Shown: positions 17,406-26,865, counted from the first letter of the stretch. The stretch: 64,000 nucleotides of DNA from an uncultured Clostridia bacterium (GCA_944384235.1 CALWSP010000006.1:62001-126000); one strand, 5' to 3'. Translations and numbers: made by a program. Notes: generated by a model from the sequence alone, not told the origin.

Positions 17406-19064
17406 TATCCTGTTAAATTTTCTTAAAACATTAATTAACTTGTTTCCAGCAGGTATCATCTTTAAATCTTCTTCCCTAAAGCCCTTAATTAAAGCCATAA
17501 CAACAAAATAAACAACCATAGCAAATAAAATTGCCATAATAGTTGCAAATGTGTTGCTAGGAATAATATACATAATTCCATAATATGCAGCAATTGCTGC
17601 TATACTCATAAAAATAGCTGATATACTAGGCTTAATAAGCATACCTACATAATCTGGCTTTGTGTTTGTCGCTCTAATTAAAGCTCTAAAGTTTAATATA
17701 CTACAAACAATATAACAAACAGTTGTGCTAATTACTGCACCAACTACATTAATTTGAGGTATAGCAATAAGAACATAGTTTACAGGAATTTTAGTTAAAG
17801 CACCCCATAAAGCGTTGTAAGCAGGAGTTTTCACCTTTCCAATTCCCTGTAAAACACCTGTTGAAATTTGGCTTAAAGCTAAAAATATAACACTAAAAGA
17901 ACCAACGCTAATAAGCACTCCACCATCAGAATAGTTAGGAAATAACATTTTTAAAATTTGGCTTCCTAAAGCGCCAAGCCCAGCTGCCGCTGGAATAGAA
18001 ATTAACATAGTAACTCTTAGCGCTGTGTCCACTTTAGACTTAACAACTGCCATATCTTTTTTTGCCATACTAACAGTTATACTTGGTATAACAGCTGTGG
18101 CAATAGCTGTTGAAATAGAAACAGGCATTGTTGTAAGGGTAACATATTTTCCATTTAACTGGCCATATAAACTTTGAATAGCCTCTGAATTAAACCCCGC
18201 TGCTGCAAGCCTGCTGTTCACCATAACCATATCAACAAAGTTTGTCATACTAAAAATTGCAGTGCCAGTAATCATAGGAATAGCAATTTTAAAAAGCTCA
18301 ATAACTATGCTTTTTCTACTTTCAATTTTGTAATTTCCCTTGTCTAAAGAAAATATTTCTTTCCTACTTTTTCTAGACTTAATATAGAAAATAAATAAAA
18401 CTATAAGGCCTGAAACAGCACCTATACCAGTTCCAGCAGTTCCACCTGCCGCACCAAACTCAACACCAAATTTAACTAAAACATAAGCTAAATAAACACT
18501 AAAAATAGCGTTAAATATTTGCTCTATAAGTTGAGATAAAGCAGTTGGAACAGTTGTGTTAAAGCCTTGAAAAAATCCTCTAAAAACAGCCATAATACTA
18601 ACAATGAATATAGTTGGAGCTAAAGTATATAAACACCATATACTGTCATACCAAAACTTGTATTTATAACTGTCTTCTAAAAAACTCCATTTACTGTGCC
18701 ACATAAAACTAATTCCATTAGCAATTAAAACCATTAATATAGCACAAATAAAACTTAAAACACCAGTTGCTATCATTGAAGTAGTAAAAACTTTTTTAAC
18801 ATTTTTATACTCTTCAAAGGCAATTCTTTTAGACACCATTTTGGATATTGCAACAGGTAAACCAGCCGAACTCATAATTAAAAAGAAGTTGTAAATGTTA
18901 TATCCCGCTGCATATATACCATTTCCCTCGTCACCAATCATATTAGTTAAAGGCAACCTATATAAAAAGCCAATAAACCTAACAATTAAGCCTGCTGCTG
19001 CTAAAATTGCAGCCATTTTCACAAACGAACCGCCAAATAAATCCTTGTTTTTATTTTCACCCAT
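17403..19064 (-). CDS. SpoVB/MurJ-type polysaccharide flippase (MVF family)
   Basis: A 553-residue membrane protein with about 14 predicted helices, of the MOP exporter superfamily's polysaccharide-transport branch (COG2244). The N-terminal segment IVRFIGFLYRLPLTNMIGDEGNGIY is diagnostic of the SpoVB/YabM/YkvU group in Firmicutes, proposed to flip lipid-linked peptidoglycan precursors. In a spore former a cortex role is plausible, but several paralogues are usual, so I do not give a gene symbol. ATG 19064 has AGGTG. It follows typA on the same strand, separated by a terminator whose T-run abuts the ribosome binding site. Confidence 0.85.
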   Translation of the reverse strand: MGENKNKDLFGGSFVKMAAILAAAGLIVRFIGFLYRLPLTNMIGDEGNGIYAAGYNIYNFFLIMSSAGLPVAISKMVSKRIAFEEYKNVKKVFTTSMIATGVLSFICAILMVLIANGISFMWHSKWSFLEDSYKYKFWYDSIWCLYTLAPTIFIVSIMAVFRGFFQGFNTTVPTALSQLIEQIFNAIFSVYLAYVLVKFGVEFGAAGGTAGTGIGAVSGLIVLFIFYIKSRKSRKEIFSLDKGNYKIESRKSIVIELFKIAIPMITGTAIFSMTNFVDMVMVNSRLAAAGFNSEAIQSLYGQLNGKYVTLTTMPVSISTAIATAVIPSITVSMAKKDMAVVKSKVDTALRVTMLISIPAAAGLGALGSQILKMLFPNYSDGGVLISVGSFSVIFLALSQISTGVLQGIGKVKTPAYNALWGALTKIPVNYVLIAIPQINVVGAVISTTVCYIVCSILNFRALIRATNTKPDYVGMLIKPSISAIFMSIAAIAAYYGIMYIIPSNTFATIMAILFAMVVYFVVMALIKGFREEDLKMIPAGNKLINVLRKFNRI

Positions 19065-19074
19065 TTTTTCACCT

Positions 19075-19117
19075 ATAAAAAAGTATAGAAAAAGAACAAA
19101 AGCCTTTTTCTATACTT
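19075..19117 (-). terminator. Terminator between typA and the flippase gene
   Basis: AAGTATAGAAAAAG-gcttttgtt-CTTTTTCTATACTT then TTTT on the minus strand; a 14-bp stem ending 11 nt before the next gene. Confidence 0.75.
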
Positions 19118-19158
19118 AAATTTATCACTGAAATAACAAAACTTAAACTATAACTACA

Positions 19159-20994
19159 CTATTTGTTTCTGTTAGCTTTTCTTCTTTCAACAGGGTCTAA
19201 AATCTTCTTTCTAAGTCTTAAAGACTCTGGTGTAACCTCTACAAGCTCATCATCAGAAATAAAGTCAATACACTGTTCAAGGCTCATAACAATGTGAGGA
19301 GTAAGCTTTAAAGCGTCGTCAGAGCCAGACGCTCTTGTGTTAGTAAGCTGCTTTTTCTTACAAACATTAATAGGCATATCCTCACTTCTTGAGTTTCTAC
19401 CAACAACCATACCCATATAAACCTTAGTGCCAGCACCAATAAATAAGTCGCCTCTTTCTTGTGCATTGTAAAGACCATAAGCAACTGCATCGCCAGTTTC
19501 GCTAGCAACTAAAGAACCTTGGCTTCTAGATGGAATATCGCCTTTAAAAAGCTCATATCCGTTAAATTGGCTGTTCATTATGCCGTTACCTCTAGTGTCT
19601 GTAAGAAATTCGTTTCTGTAACCAATAAGCCCTCTAGCAGGAATGTTAAATTCCAATCTAGTGTATCCACCTTGCCCTGGAGCCATATTTACCATTTCGC
19701 CCTTTCTAGTGCCAAGCTTTTCAATAACAGCGCCAACAAATTCCTCTGGCACATCAATTGTAACAAGCTCCATAGGCTCAATCTTCTTGCCATCTTCATC
19801 AGTTTTGTATAAAACTTCAGGTCTTGAAACTTGGAACTCATAGCCTTCTCTTCTCATTGTTTCAATAAGAATAGATAAATGAAGCTCACCTCTACCACTA
19901 ACTTTGAAAGCCTCAGCAACGTCTGTGTCTTCAACTCTTAAAGACACATCTGTGTTTAACTCTTTCATAAGTCTATCTCTTAAATGTCTGCTTGTAACGT
20001 ACTTACCCTCTTGTCCAGCAAAAGGAGAATCATTTACGTGGAAAGTCATAGATAAAGTAGGCTCAGAAATTTGGCTAACTTCTAAAGCAATAGGGTTGTC
20101 CATACCTGCAATAGTGTCGCCAATGTGTATATCTGGCATACCAGAAACAGCAACAATAGAACCAACAGTGCTTTCTTTAACCTCAACTCTCTCAAGCCCT
20201 TCATATTCATATAACTTAGTTACTCTAATTTTAACTTTCTTATCTGGCTCGTGATAGTTTAAAATACAAACTTCGTCATTAACTTTAACAGTACCCTGCT
20301 CAATTTTACCAATACCAATTTTTCCAACATACTCGTTAAAATCAATAGTAGTAACAAGCATTTGTAAATTAGCCTCAGGGTCTCCCTCTGGAGCTGGAAT
20401 ATGCTCAATAATAGTGTCAAATAAAGGCTTCATATCTGTTGCTTCAAGAGCTTCTTCAGGAGTTAAAGCTGCCTTTCCAAGTTTAGCAGAAGCAAACACA
20501 AAAGGTGAGTCAAGCTGTTCGTCAGTTGCGTCTAATTCCATAAATAACTCTAAAATCTCGTCAACAACTTCGTCAGGTCTAGCTTCTGGTCTGTCAATTT
20601 TGTTCACACAAACAACAACAGGAAGCCCAAGAGCTAAAGCGTTTCTAAGAACAAACTTAGTCTGTGGCATAGCACCCTCATAAGCATCTACAACAAGAAC
20701 AACACCATTAACCATCTTTAATACACGCTCTACCTCGCCACCAAAGTCAGCGTGTCCAGGTGTATCTACAATATTAATTTTAGTATGCTCATAATAAACA
20801 GCAGTGTTTTTTGAAAGTATAGTAATGCCTCTTTCTCTTTCAATATCACCACTATCCATTACTCTTTCTCTAACAACTTGGTTAGTTCTAAAAGTACCAC
20901 TTTGCTTTAAAAGCTCGTCTACTAAAGTAGTTTTACCGTGGTCTACGTGTGCAATAATAGCAATATTTCTAATATCATCTCTTGTTTGAATCAT
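19159..20994 (-). CDS. typA: Ribosome-associated GTPase TypA/BipA
   Basis: A 611-residue translational GTPase related to EF-G and LepA, acting in ribosome assembly and stress adaptation. GTPase motifs are G1 AHVDHGKTT (~15-23), G2 RGIT, G3 DTPGHADF and G4 NKID; then come domains II, III, V and the TypA-specific C-terminal domain (ending RRKANRNK). Length is the usual ~610. The start ATG 20994 has only a weak AGTGGA site. It has its own promoter and terminator, so it is probably monocistronic. Confidence 0.96.
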   Translation of the reverse strand: MIQTRDDIRNIAIIAHVDHGKTTLVDELLKQSGTFRTNQVVRERVMDSGDIERERGITILSKNTAVYYEHTKINIVDTPGHADFGGEVERVLKMVNGVVLVVDAYEGAMPQTKFVLRNALALGLPVVVCVNKIDRPEARPDEVVDEILELFMELDATDEQLDSPFVFASAKLGKAALTPEEALEATDMKPLFDTIIEHIPAPEGDPEANLQMLVTTIDFNEYVGKIGIGKIEQGTVKVNDEVCILNYHEPDKKVKIRVTKLYEYEGLERVEVKESTVGSIVAVSGMPDIHIGDTIAGMDNPIALEVSQISEPTLSMTFHVNDSPFAGQEGKYVTSRHLRDRLMKELNTDVSLRVEDTDVAEAFKVSGRGELHLSILIETMRREGYEFQVSRPEVLYKTDEDGKKIEPMELVTIDVPEEFVGAVIEKLGTRKGEMVNMAPGQGGYTRLEFNIPARGLIGYRNEFLTDTRGNGIMNSQFNGYELFKGDIPSRSQGSLVASETGDAVAYGLYNAQERGDLFIGAGTKVYMGMVVGRNSRSEDMPINVCKKKQLTNTRASGSDDALKLTPHIVMSLEQCIDFISDDELVEVTPESLRLRKKILDPVERRKANRNK

Positions 20995-21053
20995 TTAAAA
21001 TTCCACTCTTTCTTCTTTAATTTACAAAAAATTAAACACTTTCGCATTATTTT

Positions 21054-21082
21054 ATTTTATCATTTAATACTCTATTTATCAA
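21054..21082 (-). promoter_or_regulatory. Promoter of typA
   Basis: TTGATA (21077-21082), 17-bp spacer, TAAAAT (21054-21059) on the minus strand. Confidence 0.65.
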
Positions 21083-21180
21083 GATAAATCACTTACCAAA
21101 TTTATTATTTCCTTTTAATACATATCTAGTCAAAATAAACAAAACATAAATATATTTTACTAAAAAAACTATTTAAACCT

Positions 21181-21209
21181 TTGCTAAATAAATACATTTG
21201 TGATATTAT
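21181..21209 (+). promoter_or_regulatory. Promoter of the dehydrogenase-aminotransferase operon
   Basis: TTGCTA (21181-21186), 17-bp spacer, TATTAT (21204-21209); ~22-nt leader with AAAGGGGG before ATG 21237. Confidence 0.55.
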
Positions 21210-21236
21210 TAAATTAATAAAAAGGGGGCATATTTT

Positions 21237-22238
21237 ATGAAAATTTTACACATTGGCAAAAAAGGAAACATCTCAAAATACATTCCTGATTTTGCTAAAG
21301 AAAAAAACTACAATTTCTTGGAAATATCAAATGCCAATGATATTTCCGCTATAAAGTCAAGCCTTGATGAAATTGAGTTTATAATAGCTGATGCTATATC
21401 TCAAATTTCAGGGGATTTTCTTAAAAAATTCAAAAACTTAAAACTACTTCACTCAGAGGGTGTAGGCTACAACTTTTTTGACTTAAATCAAGCTGATAAA
21501 CAAAATGTTTATGTCTGCAATTGTAAAGGTATGAACTCGTCAGCTGTTGCAGAGCATATAATTATGCTAATGCTCACGTTAATAAAAGACACAGTAAAAA
21601 ACGACTTTTTGGTTAAACAAGGCAAACAAATTGAACAAAAAGAAAAATATATGAAAAACGGCAATCTTTTAGAGCTTTCAGACCTAAAAATAGGGCTAAT
21701 AGGCTTTGGTGACATTGCAAAAAGCCTTGCAAAACTTTTAAAAGCTTTTAACGCAACTACATACTACTACAATAGAACAAGAGCAAGTAAAGAAGTTGAA
21801 TCTCTTTATAATGTCAATTACCTTCCTTTAGATGAACTTCTTAAAAATAGCGATATAATAAGCCTTAATATTGCTGTAACTGATGAAACTAAAAATTTAG
21901 CAAATAAAGACTTTTTTAATAAAATGAAACCTAATTCCTATTTCATAAATACATCAAGGGGAGAATTAGTTGATGAAATGGCATTAATAGAAGCCTTAAA
22001 AACAAATAAAATTTCTAAAGCAGGAATTGACACATTAAAAAACGAGCCTATAACTTTAGAGAACCCAATTTTAAAAGAAAATAAAGAACTTTTAGATAAA
22101 ATTATACTTTCCCCACATATAGCAGGAATAACATCTTCTAGCTTTAAAAGAGGCTATGAAACTATATTTAAAAACATAGAAAGAATAGAAAATAATCAAA
22201 AACCAATAAACATTGTAAATTTCAAAAAGGAGCTATAA
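21237..22238 (+). CDS. D-isomer-specific 2-hydroxyacid dehydrogenase family protein
   Basis: A 333-residue NAD-dependent oxidoreductase of the D-2-hydroxyacid dehydrogenase family. The catalytic domain is split around a Rossmann domain with GLIGFGDIAKSLAKLL (~150-165). The active-site Arg is in NTSRGELVD (~243), Glu in the KNEP segment and His in SPHIAGIT (~294-300). It reduces a 2-oxo acid to a D-2-hydroxy acid or the reverse; the substrate cannot be read. It lacks the ACT domain of SerA, and a true serA is at 49975. The aminotransferase gene follows after a single base, so the two enzymes likely act in sequence on one amino acid. Confidence 0.85.
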   Translation: MKILHIGKKGNISKYIPDFAKEKNYNFLEISNANDISAIKSSLDEIEFIIADAISQISGDFLKKFKNLKLLHSEGVGYNFFDLNQADKQNVYVCNCKGMNSSAVAEHIIMLMLTLIKDTVKNDFLVKQGKQIEQKEKYMKNGNLLELSDLKIGLIGFGDIAKSLAKLLKAFNATTYYYNRTRASKEVESLYNVNYLPLDELLKNSDIISLNIAVTDETKNLANKDFFNKMKPNSYFINTSRGELVDEMALIEALKTNKISKAGIDTLKNEPITLENPILKENKELLDKIILSPHIAGITSSSFKRGYETIFKNIERIENNQKPINIVNFKKEL

Positions 22239-22239
22239 T

Positions 22240-23427
22240 ATGATAAATCAAGAATATAAAAAATTGCTAAAGGGCAAATCAATAATAAGAGAGTTAAGCG
22301 AGTATGCAACTAAAAGAGGTAAAGAAATTGGCTATGAAAACGTGTTTGATTATAGCTTAGGAAACCCTAGTGTGCCTTGTGCTAAAGAATTTAACGAAGC
22401 AATAATTAACATTGTGTCAAATAATGACTCAACTTATGTCCACGGTTATAGCCCATCTCTTGGCATAACAAGCGTTAGAGAAGCAGTTGCTAAAAGCTTA
22501 AATGAAAGATTTAATATGGACTATCAAACAAAACATATTTTTATGACTTCTGGTGCTGCTGGTGCTTTAGCTCACGCATTAAGAGCTGTAACAAAGCCAA
22601 ATGACGAAGTTTTAACTTTTGCACCTTTCTTCCCTGAATACCATCAATATGTAAATCAAACAGGGGCAGTTTTAAAAATAGTTCCAGCAAACACAAAAGA
22701 TTTTCAAATAAATTTTGAGGCTTTTGAAAATATGCTAAATAAAAATGTAACTGCTGTTTTAATAAACACACCAAATAACCCATCAGGCATAGTCTATTCA
22801 ACTAAAACTATTAAAAAACTAGCAGAAATTCTTGAAAAAAAGCAAAAAGAATATAACCACGACATCTTCCTTATAAGCGATGAACCTTATAGAGAAATTT
22901 TGTTTAAAAACGCAGACTCACCTTATATTAGTAAGTTTTATAATAACACTCTTTCTTGCTACTCTTTTTCAAAAAGTTTAAGCCTACCTGGTGAAAGAAT
23001 AGGTTATGTTGCTGTAAACCCAAGGTGTACAGACTCTGAAATTTTAACAACAATTTTTGGCCAAATAAGTAGAGGAATAGGCCATAACTGCCCAGCCTCT
23101 TTAATTCAATTAGCAATAAAAGAAGTTTTATATAAAACAAGCGACCTCTCTGTTTATGAGGAAAATATGAACCTAATTTATAATAAACTTCTAGAACTTG
23201 GCTTTGAAGTTGTAAAACCAAATGGAACATTTTATATTTTCCCAAAAGCACTAGAAGAAGATGCAAACGCATTTTGTATGAAAGCAAAAAAATACGACTT
23301 AATCTTAGTCCCAAGTGATAATTTTGGGTGCCCTGGCTATTTTAGAATGGCATATTGCATTTCAAAAGAAAAGGTTCTAAGAAGCCTTGATGTCCTTGAA
23401 AAATTTGTAAAAACTGAATATAGGTAA
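22240..23427 (+). CDS. PLP-dependent aminotransferase, class I/II
   Basis: A 395-residue fold-type I aminotransferase. Visible features are NTPNNPSGIVYS (cofactor-binding Asn), the substrate/cofactor Asp-Tyr segment ISDEPYREIL, the Schiff-base lysine in YSFSKSLSLPGERIGY, and a C-terminal Arg in FRMAYCIS that binds the substrate carboxylate. It belongs to a clostridial group starting LLKGKSxIREL...GNPSVPC, annotated only as aminotransferase. RBS AGGAG sits inside the end of the dehydrogenase gene; the one-base spacing indicates tight coupling. Substrate unknown; an aromatic or branched amino acid is possible. Confidence 0.88.
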   Translation: MINQEYKKLLKGKSIIRELSEYATKRGKEIGYENVFDYSLGNPSVPCAKEFNEAIINIVSNNDSTYVHGYSPSLGITSVREAVAKSLNERFNMDYQTKHIFMTSGAAGALAHALRAVTKPNDEVLTFAPFFPEYHQYVNQTGAVLKIVPANTKDFQINFEAFENMLNKNVTAVLINTPNNPSGIVYSTKTIKKLAEILEKKQKEYNHDIFLISDEPYREILFKNADSPYISKFYNNTLSCYSFSKSLSLPGERIGYVAVNPRCTDSEILTTIFGQISRGIGHNCPASLIQLAIKEVLYKTSDLSVYEENMNLIYNKLLELGFEVVKPNGTFYIFPKALEEDANAFCMKAKKYDLILVPSDNFGCPGYFRMAYCISKEKVLRSLDVLEKFVKTEYR

Positions 23428-23428
23428 T

Positions 23429-23464
23429 AAAAAAGGCTGTTAATAAAATTAACAGCCTTTAACT
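23429..23464. terminator. Bidirectional terminator
   Basis: AAAAAAGGCTGTTAAT-aaa-ATTAACAGCCTTT, between convergent genes. Confidence 0.85.
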
Positions 23465-23466
23465 TT

Positions 23467-24645
23467 TTATTTTGCCATCTTGTAAATGTTATAAACATCT
23501 TCAATTCCAAGCTTTTTAACTACGCCAACTGTTCTTTTGCCACCAAAACAACACTTTGTTGCAAGCTCTCTCATTTCTTCGTCGCTAACATCTAAGCCAA
23601 GCTCTTTTAAACTAATTGGCATCTCAATTTCTCTATAAAACCTTTCCATTGCCTCAATTCCAGCAATAGCTGTTTCTCTTAAATCTCCTCTATGCTTAAT
23701 ATCCATTACATTAACAGCAAATTTAGCAAACCTGTCAAGCCTTTCGTCCATAACATACCTAGCCCAACTTCCCCAAACAGCAGCTAAACCTGCACCGTGA
23801 GCAACATCATACATTCCACCAAGCTCGTGCTCAATTTGGTGAGTTGCCCAGTCGCCGCCGTCGTTTCCACAAGACATTAAACCGTTGTGAGATAAACTTC
23901 CAGCCCACATAACTTCAGCCCTAGCATTATAGTTTTTAGGTTCGTTTAAAAGTATTCTAGCATTTAACATAACATCTTTTAAAAGTTCTTCACTCATTCT
24001 GTCTGTAATTTCCATTGTTTCGCCGTAATTTAAATATCTTTCCATAGTGTGCATCATAATGTCAACACACCCGCAAGATGTTTGATACTTAGGTAAAGAC
24101 ATAGTAATTTCAGGGTTCATAATGGCAAATTTAGGCCTTGAATAGTTGCTACTATATCCTCTTTTAATAAGCCCTTCTTCTTTTGTAATAACAGAAGATT
24201 GGCTCATTTCAGAACCAGCTGCCGCAATAGTTAAAACAACACCTATTGGCAAACAAGCAGTTGCCTGCCTTTTTTTCTCATAAAAATCCCACACATCTCC
24301 TTCGTTTGTAACACCATATCCAATAGCTTTGGCAGAGTCAATAACACTTCCGCCACCAACAGCTAAAATAAAATCCACACTATACTTTTTGCATAATTCA
24401 ATTCCCTCGTAAACTAAAGATAATCTTGGGTTAGGCACAACTCCACCAAGAGTTATATAATTAACATTGGCTTCGTCTAATGACTTGCAAATTTTTTCCA
24501 AAAGCCCTGTTTTAATAACACTTCCACTACCGTAGTGAATCAAAACCTTTTTGCAATTATTTTCCCTAACTAAATTTCCAACTTCGCTTTCAACACCCTT
24601 GCCAAATACCACTTTAGTTGGCGTATAATAATTAAAATTATACAT
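23467..24645 (-). CDS. Iron-containing alcohol dehydrogenase (butanol dehydrogenase-like)
   Basis: A 392-residue NAD(P)H-dependent group III alcohol dehydrogenase of the BdhA/YugJ type. It begins YNFNYYTPTKVVFGKG and has the dinucleotide loop GGGSVIDSAKAIG (~97-109). Metal ligands are visible as an Asp in the CVDIMMHTMERY segment with its His, and the later histidines in HQIEHELGG and DVAHGAGLA. It reduces aldehydes such as butyraldehyde to alcohols as an electron sink. RBS AGGAGG. The hotdog thioesterase gene ends 23 bp upstream, so the two are probably one operon. Confidence 0.9.
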   Translation of the reverse strand: MYNFNYYTPTKVVFGKGVESEVGNLVRENNCKKVLIHYGSGSVIKTGLLEKICKSLDEANVNYITLGGVVPNPRLSLVYEGIELCKKYSVDFILAVGGGSVIDSAKAIGYGVTNEGDVWDFYEKKRQATACLPIGVVLTIAAAGSEMSQSSVITKEEGLIKRGYSSNYSRPKFAIMNPEITMSLPKYQTSCGCVDIMMHTMERYLNYGETMEITDRMSEELLKDVMLNARILLNEPKNYNARAEVMWAGSLSHNGLMSCGNDGGDWATHQIEHELGGMYDVAHGAGLAAVWGSWARYVMDERLDRFAKFAVNVMDIKHRGDLRETAIAGIEAMERFYREIEMPISLKELGLDVSDEEMRELATKCCFGGKRTVGVVKKLGIEDVYNIYKMAK

Positions 24646-24668
24646 ACCTTTCCTCCTAAATATAAAAT

Positions 24669-25052
24669 TTATTTTTTGTTGTTTGTTTTTTCTTGAAATT
24701 TTAAATTTTCAACAACAAATCTTTCGTGAACGCCCTCTCCAATTTTCCCAACTTTGTCATAAGCTTCAACTTTAAAAACAAGCTTTCTTCCCTCAATTTC
24801 AATTAACTCACATCTAGCTTTAACCTCCATTCCAACAGGAGTGCTAGATAAATGCTTAACATTCATACTTGTTCCAACGCTACCAAATCCATCTTCTAAA
24901 TAATTCAAAACACAAGTATATGAAGCCTTTTCCATTAAAGCTATCATAGCAGGAGTTCCATAAACTTCAAGCTCTCCACTGCCTAAATAAATAGCAGTTT
25001 TTTCCTTTGTAACTACCTCACTTACCTCGTTTTTAAGTCCAATCTCTAACAT
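24669..25052 (-). CDS. Hotdog-fold thioesterase, FlK-like
   Basis: A 127-residue protein of the thioesterase superfamily's FlK (fluoroacetyl-CoA thioesterase)-like branch. It has VYGTPAMIALMEKAS in the central helix and SVGTSMNVKHLSSTPVGMEV in the strands that line the acyl-CoA pocket. The natural substrate is probably a short acyl-CoA; there is no evidence for fluoroacetate. A longer frame opens at 25100, but ATG 25052 has the only good site (GTGGAGG), so it is chosen. It precedes the alcohol dehydrogenase gene on the same strand. Confidence 0.85.
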   Translation of the reverse strand: MLEIGLKNEVSEVVTKEKTAIYLGSGELEVYGTPAMIALMEKASYTCVLNYLEDGFGSVGTSMNVKHLSSTPVGMEVKARCELIEIEGRKLVFKVEAYDKVGKIGEGVHERFVVENLKFQEKTNNKK

Positions 25053-25157
25053 AAATCCTCCACTTAATAAAAGCCTTTCTAAATTTAGCTTATCACACAT
25101 TCAACTTTCCGTCAACATTTTTTAAAATCAAAAACATACACAAAAAAACAATTTAAA

Positions 25158-25196
25158 TAAAAAAATAGGAGTAGAAAAATCTACTCCTAAAAAAAA
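25158..25196 (-). terminator. Terminator of the second tRNA-Phe gene
   Basis: TAGGAGTAGA-tttt-TCTACTCCTA with a T run on the minus strand. Confidence 0.85.
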
Positions 25197-25198
25197 TA

Positions 25199-25271
<73 letters not shown>

Positions 25272-25289
25272 AAATAACTTATAGACAAC

Positions 25290-25318
25290 ATTCTACCACA
25301 TACCTCAAAAAATGTCAA
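25290..25318 (-). promoter_or_regulatory. Promoter of the second tRNA-Phe
   Basis: TTGACA (25313-25318), 17-bp spacer, TAGAAT (25290-25295) on the minus strand. Confidence 0.85.
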
Positions 25319-25334
25319 GTTTTATTTTCAACAC

Positions 25335-25365
25335 CAAAAAAGTGTGGAAAAACCCACACTTTTTC
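25335..25365 (-). terminator. Terminator after cwlD
   Basis: AAAAAGTGTGG-gtttttc-CCACACTTTTTT on the minus strand, 60 bp past the cwlD stop. Confidence 0.75.
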
Positions 25366-25423
25366 AGAAAATACATATAAGAAGGAATTTATATAAACAA
25401 CTGCCATTGGCAGATTGGGAATT

Positions 25424-26104
25424 TTATGCCACACTTTCTCCAAAATAATCTAAAATACCCATATAAATTGCCCACGCAATTTTTTCTTGATATTCATCAC
25501 TTAATAACTTTTCTCTTTCAATATGGTTGCTTAAAAAACCACATTCAACAATAACACTTGGAATTTCAATTTGCTTTAAAACATAATAACTTTCATTTGC
25601 CTTTGAAACCCTGTCGTTTTCAATGTCAACAACTTCTTTAAGCCTTTTTTGAATTTTGTTTGCCAACTCTTTGCCCTTTTCAGACTCTTTGTAATAAAAA
25701 ACTTGAGCCCCTTTAACATCTCCTTTAGGAAAAGAATTTTGATGTATACTAACAAATAAGTCAGCCTTTGAAGTGTTAGCTATTTCTGCTCTCTTTTTCA
25801 AGTCCTCTCTTTTATTGTTTGATAAAGCGTCGTCATTTATTCTTGTTGTTTTAACAATAGCTCCACCTTGCTCTAAAAAACCATATAATTTGTTTGCAAT
25901 AGAGAGGTTAATGTTTTTTTCATCTGTCCCTGAAGCAACCTTTCCAGGGTCAAAGCCACCGTGTCCAGCGTCAATTACAATACACTTTTTATCAACTGGC
26001 ATAACAGCAACAGCAATGTTTTCGTCATAATAAGACTTGCAAACACCTATAAATATAATACATACATATAAAAGGACTAATAATTTGTTTCTGCTTAATT
26101 TCAT
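25424..26104 (-). CDS. cwlD: N-acetylmuramoyl-L-alanine amidase, CwlD type
   Basis: A 226-residue Amidase_3 zinc hydrolase with an N-terminal signal anchor (~6-24). Zinc-site segments are VIDAGHGGFDPG (His), a Glu in the KNINLSIANKL helix, SIHQNSF (His) and the catalytic Glu in VIVECGFLSN. CwlD cleaves peptide side chains from cortex glycan so that muramic-delta-lactam can form, needed for germination. Length and gene size fit CwlD better than vegetative amidases with binding repeats. A TTG frame opens at 26119, but ATG 26104 has GGGAG at the right distance. The exact name is an inference from size and the sporulating host. Confidence 0.8.
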   Translation of the reverse strand: MKLSRNKLLVLLYVCIIFIGVCKSYYDENIAVAVMPVDKKCIVIDAGHGGFDPGKVASGTDEKNINLSIANKLYGFLEQGGAIVKTTRINDDALSNNKREDLKKRAEIANTSKADLFVSIHQNSFPKGDVKGAQVFYYKESEKGKELANKIQKRLKEVVDIENDRVSKANESYYVLKQIEIPSVIVECGFLSNHIEREKLLSDEYQEKIAWAIYMGILDYFGESVA

Positions 26105-26182
26105 AATAACAACTCCCAAAGCTATTATTATATTATACTAATTTAAACATTTTATTATTACCTTTTAATTAATAATATATTA

Positions 26183-26230
26183 CCATATATTTCTAAAAAA
26201 ACAATTACATCAATATTATAATATTATTAA
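26183..26230 (+). repeat. AT-rich direct repeat, copy 1
   Basis: Shares the core ATTATAATATTATTAA and the preceding CATAT...AAAAAA.AATTA..TCAA block with copies at 26396-26442 and 26909-26952, all in the same orientation. Confidence 0.5.
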
Positions 26231-26252
26231 GTTTAATCAATTTAAATGCTTC

Positions 26253-26291
26253 AAAAAAAAGTAGCAAGGTTAAACCTTGCTACTTTTTTTT
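26253..26291. terminator. Terminator, probably of the orphan gene 26446-26865
   Basis: AAAAAAAAGTAGCAAGGT-taa-ACCTTGCTACTTTTTTTT, symmetric 18-base arms. Confidence 0.8.
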
Positions 26292-26395
26292 ATTTTGACA
26301 AATATAAGTCAAATTTATAAAAAGAAGGAATCAAACTCTTTCAGAATTTCTGCTCAATGAATAAAGAACTTTATCTTTACTACAATATAATATTA

Positions 26396-26442
26396 ACATA
26401 TAATTTTAACAAAAAAATTAAGTCAAAATTATAATATTATTA
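26396..26442 (+). repeat. AT-rich direct repeat, copy 2
   Basis: CATATAATTTTAAC, A-run, ATTAAGTCAA, then ATTATAATATTATTAA. It ends just before the stop codon of the orphan gene. Confidence 0.5.
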
Positions 26443-26445
26443 AAA

Positions 26446-26865
26446 TCATAAGCTACATAATAAAACATTTGATTTATTAATAATTTTACATAGCATTTCC
26501 ATAAGTCTAACTTGAATTTCATTTATTTCTGAAAATAACTTATGTAACTTGCTATAATCGTTTTCTATACTGTTAAATTCAATACAAAGTTGATGTTCAA
26601 AAGAAGTCTTTTCAAACTTTTCATTAAACTCAACTAAAGTTGTTTCCATTTCACTTTTCGCATCTATATAATCTCTAAATAACTCAATTTGCTCGTCAAC
26701 TAAATTTTTCTTGCTTTTTGCATACTCTTTCATTCTGCAATTAATTTCTTCCCCGTTGCTTTTTGTGCAACTAAGCATATTGCTTATAATTTCTGAGTTG
26801 CTTTTAACCGACTTAACCATAGATTCTACATTGTTAAACGAATATACCTTAACTTTTTCTCCCAT
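26446..26865 (-). CDS. Unknown helical protein
   Basis: A 139-residue protein that I do not recognise. It is almost wholly helical with heptad-like hydrophobic spacing (MVKSVKSNSEIISNML, IELFRDYIDAKSEMETTLVE), has four cysteines and no signal peptide or membrane helix. It resembles small flagellar-chaperone or secretion-accessory proteins in shape only. RBS AGAGG before ATG 26865 supports translation. It is flanked by the AT-rich repeat on both sides, and a terminator lies 155 bp past its stop. It is divergent from the DUF4358 lipoprotein gene. Confidence 0.6.
   Translation of the reverse strand: MGEKVKVYSFNNVESMVKSVKSNSEIISNMLSCTKSNGEEINCRMKEYAKSKKNLVDEQIELFRDYIDAKSEMETTLVEFNEKFEKTSFEHQLCIEFNSIENDYSKLHKLFSEINEIQVRLMEMLCKIINKSNVLLCSL

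Larger units (their letters stand above)
26105..26445. other. 341-bp gap between cwlD and the orphan gene: terminator and repeats, no gene
   Basis: Contains two of three copies of a ~45-bp AT-rich repeat (see 26183 and 26396), a terminator hairpin at 26253-26291 and a short inverted repeat TTTGAC-N8-GTCAAA at 26294-26313. A 25-codon frame at 26356 has no ribosome binding site and is not called. Confidence 0.7.

Noticed and set aside
26294-26313. TTTGAC-N8-GTCAAA inverted repeat as an operator
   Set aside because: It lies between a terminator and a convergent gene end with no gene starting nearby; short repeats like this are expected in AT-rich DNA.
26356-26433. 25-codon reading frame starting MNKELYLYYN
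   Set aside because: It has no ribosome binding site at usable distance and overlaps the AT-rich repeat.
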